Assembly (NCBI GenBank): GCA_003506635.1 | Contig: DNZB01000391.1 | Span: 2,671 to 9,736, forward strand | DNA: 7,066 nucleotides | DNA from: Parvularcula sp. | GTDB lineage: Bacteria; Pseudomonadota; Alphaproteobacteria; Caulobacterales; Parvularculaceae | Reading direction: 5' to 3' | In this document: positions 5,318 through 7,066 of the stretch, in pieces | Numbering within the stretch: the first letter of the stretch is position 1 | Layout of the letters: every line of letters begins with the position of its first letter | Position numbers and translations under genes: made by a program | The notes under the pieces: model-generated | What the model was told of the DNA's origin: nothing | What the model saw: only the letters and a program-made list of their open reading frames with translations | The model's database searches: none

Positions 5318-6637
5318 CTACACAATCTGCAGCAGCGACCGCCAGAGCTCGTCGACCGCCGCGATGACGCGCGCGTTCGCCGAGTAAGCGCGCTGGTAAA
5401 GGATGAGGTTCGACAGCTCCTCGTCGAGATTGACGCCGGCGGAAGCCGCGGCGCGCGATGAAAGCTCCGCCGAGAGGAGGCCGTCCGTTTCCGCCGCGCG
5501 TTCGGCGTTGAGGGCGCGCGCTCCGATATCGGCGACGGCGCTGGCGGCGGCGCGCGCTTCCGTCGTCGCGGCGACGTCGGCAAGAAGGATGGCGCCGGCG
5601 CCGTCATTCGCGCCGCCCGGCGCGCCGCCTGCGGGTCGCGCGATCGCGAAACTCGCCGGGTCAGCAAGGAGCGCGCTGTTGACGGCGAAGACGCCGGCGG
5701 TCTCGACGATCAGCGGCGCCCCCGAGGGCGCGGTCGCGCCGGTTGCGACATTGCCGGCGTAAACGGCGTTGAGCCGGTCGGCGACGCCGCGCGCCGTCGT
5801 TTCAACAAGCGCGGAGAGCTGCGGCAAATCGATATTCAACAGCGCGACATGGCCCGCGATCGAACCCGAAACGGCGCCTGCCGTCACGTCCGATCCGGCG
5901 AGCATGATCGCCGCCGGCGGTCCTGCCGTGACGGCGAGGGTATTGGCTCCCGCCGAATTGACGAGCAGCGCGCCATTGGGGAGCGACACCGACACGCGCC
6001 CGTCCGCCCCGCGCTCGACCTCGATCGATAACAGCGCCGAAAGCTCCGTCAGCCGCTGGTCGATGAGGTCAGCCGCGCCGGCGCTTTGCGACACCGACTG
6101 GTTCAGGCGGAAGATTTCATCGGCGAGCGCGTTGGCGCGCGCGACATCCTGGTTGAGGCGCCCGAGCGCTGCGCCGCCTTCTTCCGTGATCGCTTCGGAC
6201 GTCCTTGCGAAGGCGTCGAACGCCTCTTGCAGCGCGGCGAGCGCGCCGGCCTTGGCGACGGTCGAAGACGGATTGGCGCCAAGCGCCGTCAGCGCGGCGA
6301 AAGCCTCGTCAAGTCGGTTGGCGAACGAGATATTGTCGCCCGGCGCGCCGAGCGAGGCTTCAATCGCCGACAAGGCGCGCGCGATTGCGTCTGACGCCGC
6401 TGCATCCGCCGCCGCGCCGAAGGCGGCGTTCTGAAGGAAGCGGTCAGCGGCCGCGCGCACGATCCCGACATCGACGCCGGCGAACTGGCCCGGGATCGCG
6501 TCGGTTTCAAAGCGCGCTTCGCGGCGAGAGAAGTTCGGCGTGTTGACGTTGGCGATGTTCTCCGACGCGGCCGCAATCGCCGTCTGATTGGCGAAGAGGC
6601 CGGAGACGGCCAGGTTGAGCGCGACGGTAAGGCTCAT
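5318..6637 (-). CDS. flgK: flagellar hook-associated protein 1 FlgK
   Basis: FlgK (HAP1) forms the first ring of the hook-filament junction after export through the flagellar channel. From the chosen start it is 439 residues, shorter than E. coli's 547, so the central surface domains are reduced. The N-terminal helix MSLTVALNLAVSGLFANQ followed by SENIANVNTPNFSRRE (25-40) is the family's flagellar rod/hook signature; the C-terminus has NLDEELSNLILYQRAY and then VIAAVDELWRSLLQIV. The protein is strongly Ala-rich and lacks Cys. The reading frame stays open upstream to 7012, but the start at 6637 is preferred because the conserved family N-terminus begins exactly there and GGAG (6646-6649) lies 8 bases upstream. 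An in-frame ATG at 6967 with a better ribosome site is discussed separately. It is translated with flgL. Confidence 0.95.
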   Translation of the reverse strand: MSLTVALNLAVSGLFANQTAIAAASENIANVNTPNFSRREARFETDAIPGQFAGVDVGIVRAAADRFLQNAAFGAAADAAASDAIARALSAIEASLGAPGDNISFANRLDEAFAALTALGANPSSTVAKAGALAALQEAFDAFARTSEAITEEGGAALGRLNQDVARANALADEIFRLNQSVSQSAGAADLIDQRLTELSALLSIEVERGADGRVSVSLPNGALLVNSAGANTLAVTAGPPAAIMLAGSDVTAGAVSGSIAGHVALLNIDLPQLSALVETTARGVADRLNAVYAGNVATGATAPSGAPLIVETAGVFAVNSALLADPASFAIARPAGGAPGGANDGAGAILLADVAATTEARAAASAVADIGARALNAERAAETDGLLSAELSSRAAASAGVNLDEELSNLILYQRAYSANARVIAAVDELWRSLLQIV

Positions 6638-6704
6638 GACGCGCGCTCCGTGCGCGGCAGGAATTGCCGCTGCGGCGAAAGGCGCCCGGCAAAGCCTTCC
6701 GCTC

Positions 6705-6724
6705 CCGCGCGCCGCGGCGCGCGG
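6705..6724. repeat. perfect 20-base palindrome in the flgK leader
   Basis: CCGCGCGCCGCGGCGCGCGG is identical to its reverse complement across all 20 bases, centred on CCGCGG. It lies 67 bases ahead of the flgK ATG and between that ATG and the sigma-54-like element, so it would be in the 5' untranslated RNA. It could form a GC-only hairpin or be a dimeric protein-binding site. Confidence 0.6.
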
Positions 6725-6790
6725 AACCTCAATGATTGCGGGGGTTTTCGCATGGGCCTTGCTGCGTCCTTCGGTGTGGCGCGGGGGAAG

Positions 6791-6808
6791 TTGCAATCGC
6801 CTTGCCTT
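6791..6808 (-). promoter_or_regulatory. candidate sigma-54 (-24/-12) promoter for flgKL
   Basis: The - strand reads AAGGCAAGGCGATTGCAA, with GG and GC exactly 10 bases apart as sigma-54 requires. Against TGGCAC-N5-TTGCA it matches GGCA and TTGCA, with mismatches at the T before GG and at the C of CAC. The predicted start near 6781 gives a leader of about 144 bases. Flagellar junction genes in Caulobacter-type bacteria are commonly sigma-54-dependent, which supports it. Confidence 0.42.
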
Positions 6809-6899
6809 TGAGAGCATGCGCGAGGCGCGAAAAAAGGCGCCCAGCTTCGCGCTGAAAATCTGGCGCTTTATGCGGGGTACAGCCGCAATAGGCGCCAAA

Positions 6900-6907
6900 T
6901 TAACCAT
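6900..6907 (+). promoter_or_regulatory. CtrA-like half-site TTAACCAT upstream of flgK
   Basis: An exact TTAACCAT occurs in an otherwise GC-rich stretch, about 95 bases upstream of the sigma-54-like element. CtrA is the alphaproteobacterial response regulator that controls flagellar and cell-cycle genes and binds TTAA-N7-TTAA or this half-site. Only the half-site is present, so binding is inferred. Confidence 0.35.
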
Positions 6908-7023
6908 CCCCGACCGCAGCCGCGCGGGCGCACCGGGTTGAGCTGCGAAGTCGCAAAGGGCGGTCATCAAAGTCCTTTCAAAAGTGAAACCGGCGAGCGC
7001 GCCGCATTTCAAACGCAGCGCAT

Positions 7024-7066
7024 GATAAGGCCCCCGGAACGGGCGGGGATAAGGTGGGGGATAAGG
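7024..7066 (+). repeat. GATAAGG direct repeats at the right edge
   Basis: GATAAGG occurs at 7024-7030, 7048-7054 and 7060-7066, that is at 24- and 12-base intervals, with a degenerate GGAACGG filling the skipped 12-base register at 7036-7042. The last two sit in GGGGATAAGG contexts. The array may continue past the window edge. Confidence 0.5.

Larger units (their letters stand above)
6638..7066. other. non-coding flgK upstream region
   Basis: I see no convincing gene in these 429 bases. The flgK frame stays open to 7012, but its codons here include rare-looking AGG, CGA, TTG and ATA choices unlike the GC3-rich flgK body, and the translated sequence has no recognisable domain. The stretch instead holds a sigma-54-like element, a perfect 20-base palindrome, a TTAACCAT motif and GATAAGG repeats. 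Whatever gene precedes flgK lies beyond the right edge. Confidence 0.6.

Noticed and set aside
5769..6434. Long + strand open frame opposite flgK (221 codons), with others opposite flgL, mnmA and the oxidoreductase
   Set aside because: These are antisense shadows of GC3-rich genes; their products are Arg/Ala/Ser-rich with no domain, and the opposite strand encodes recognised families.
6888..6901. Second sigma-54-like sequence TTGGCGCCTATTGCGG on the - strand
   Set aside because: Only 8 bases separate GG and GC; sigma-54 needs 10.

Overview
The window is GC-rich chromosomal DNA whose gene families point to a flagellated alphaproteobacterium. The supporting evidence is a TamB C-terminus, an elongator tRNA-Met with an encoded CCA tail and a G1-U72 pair (as I recall from other alphaproteobacterial tRNA-Met genes), alphaproteobacterial-style short FlgK and FlgL, an exact TTAACCAT (CtrA half-site) upstream of flgK, and REP-like palindromes starting GTCa/gC and ending CCGGGGnCCAnCTCC. 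A Caulobacterales- or Parvularculales-like lineage fits, but that placement is inference.

Layout from left to right: (1) The 3' end of tamB on the + strand (open at the left edge, stop 852-854). (2) Everything else is on the - strand. A 122-residue coiled-coil protein of unknown function (851-1219) converges on tamB and shares a CTAG stop tetranucleotide with it. (3) A 131-base AT-rich gap. (4) tRNA-Met(CAT) at 1351-1427 with a promoter-like sequence just upstream. (5) A compact - strand gene group read mnmA (2996-4168), then a YkgJ-type cysteine-cluster protein (2571-2939), then an L-2-hydroxyglutarate-oxidase-like FAD enzyme (1470-2570). The last two genes abut as TAG|ATG. (6) A 225-base gap holding two palindromic REP-like units in inverted orientation plus a small hairpin. 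(7) flgL (4394-5311) directly downstream of flgK (5318-6637), 6 bases apart, a classical hook-filament junction operon. (8) A 429-base leader region upstream of flgK with a sigma-54-like -24/-12 element, a perfect 20-base palindrome, a CtrA-like half-site and GATAAGG direct repeats running off the right edge.

Functionally these are housekeeping and motility genes: outer-membrane biogenesis (TamB), tRNA wobble thiolation (MnmA), a metabolite-repair-type oxidoreductase, and hook-filament junction proteins. I see no phage, transposon, CRISPR, toxin-antitoxin or defence system, and nothing that amounts to a new multi-gene system. The parts most worth a second look are non-coding: the inverted REP pair, the flgK leader, and the perfect inverted repeat between mnmA and ykgJ.
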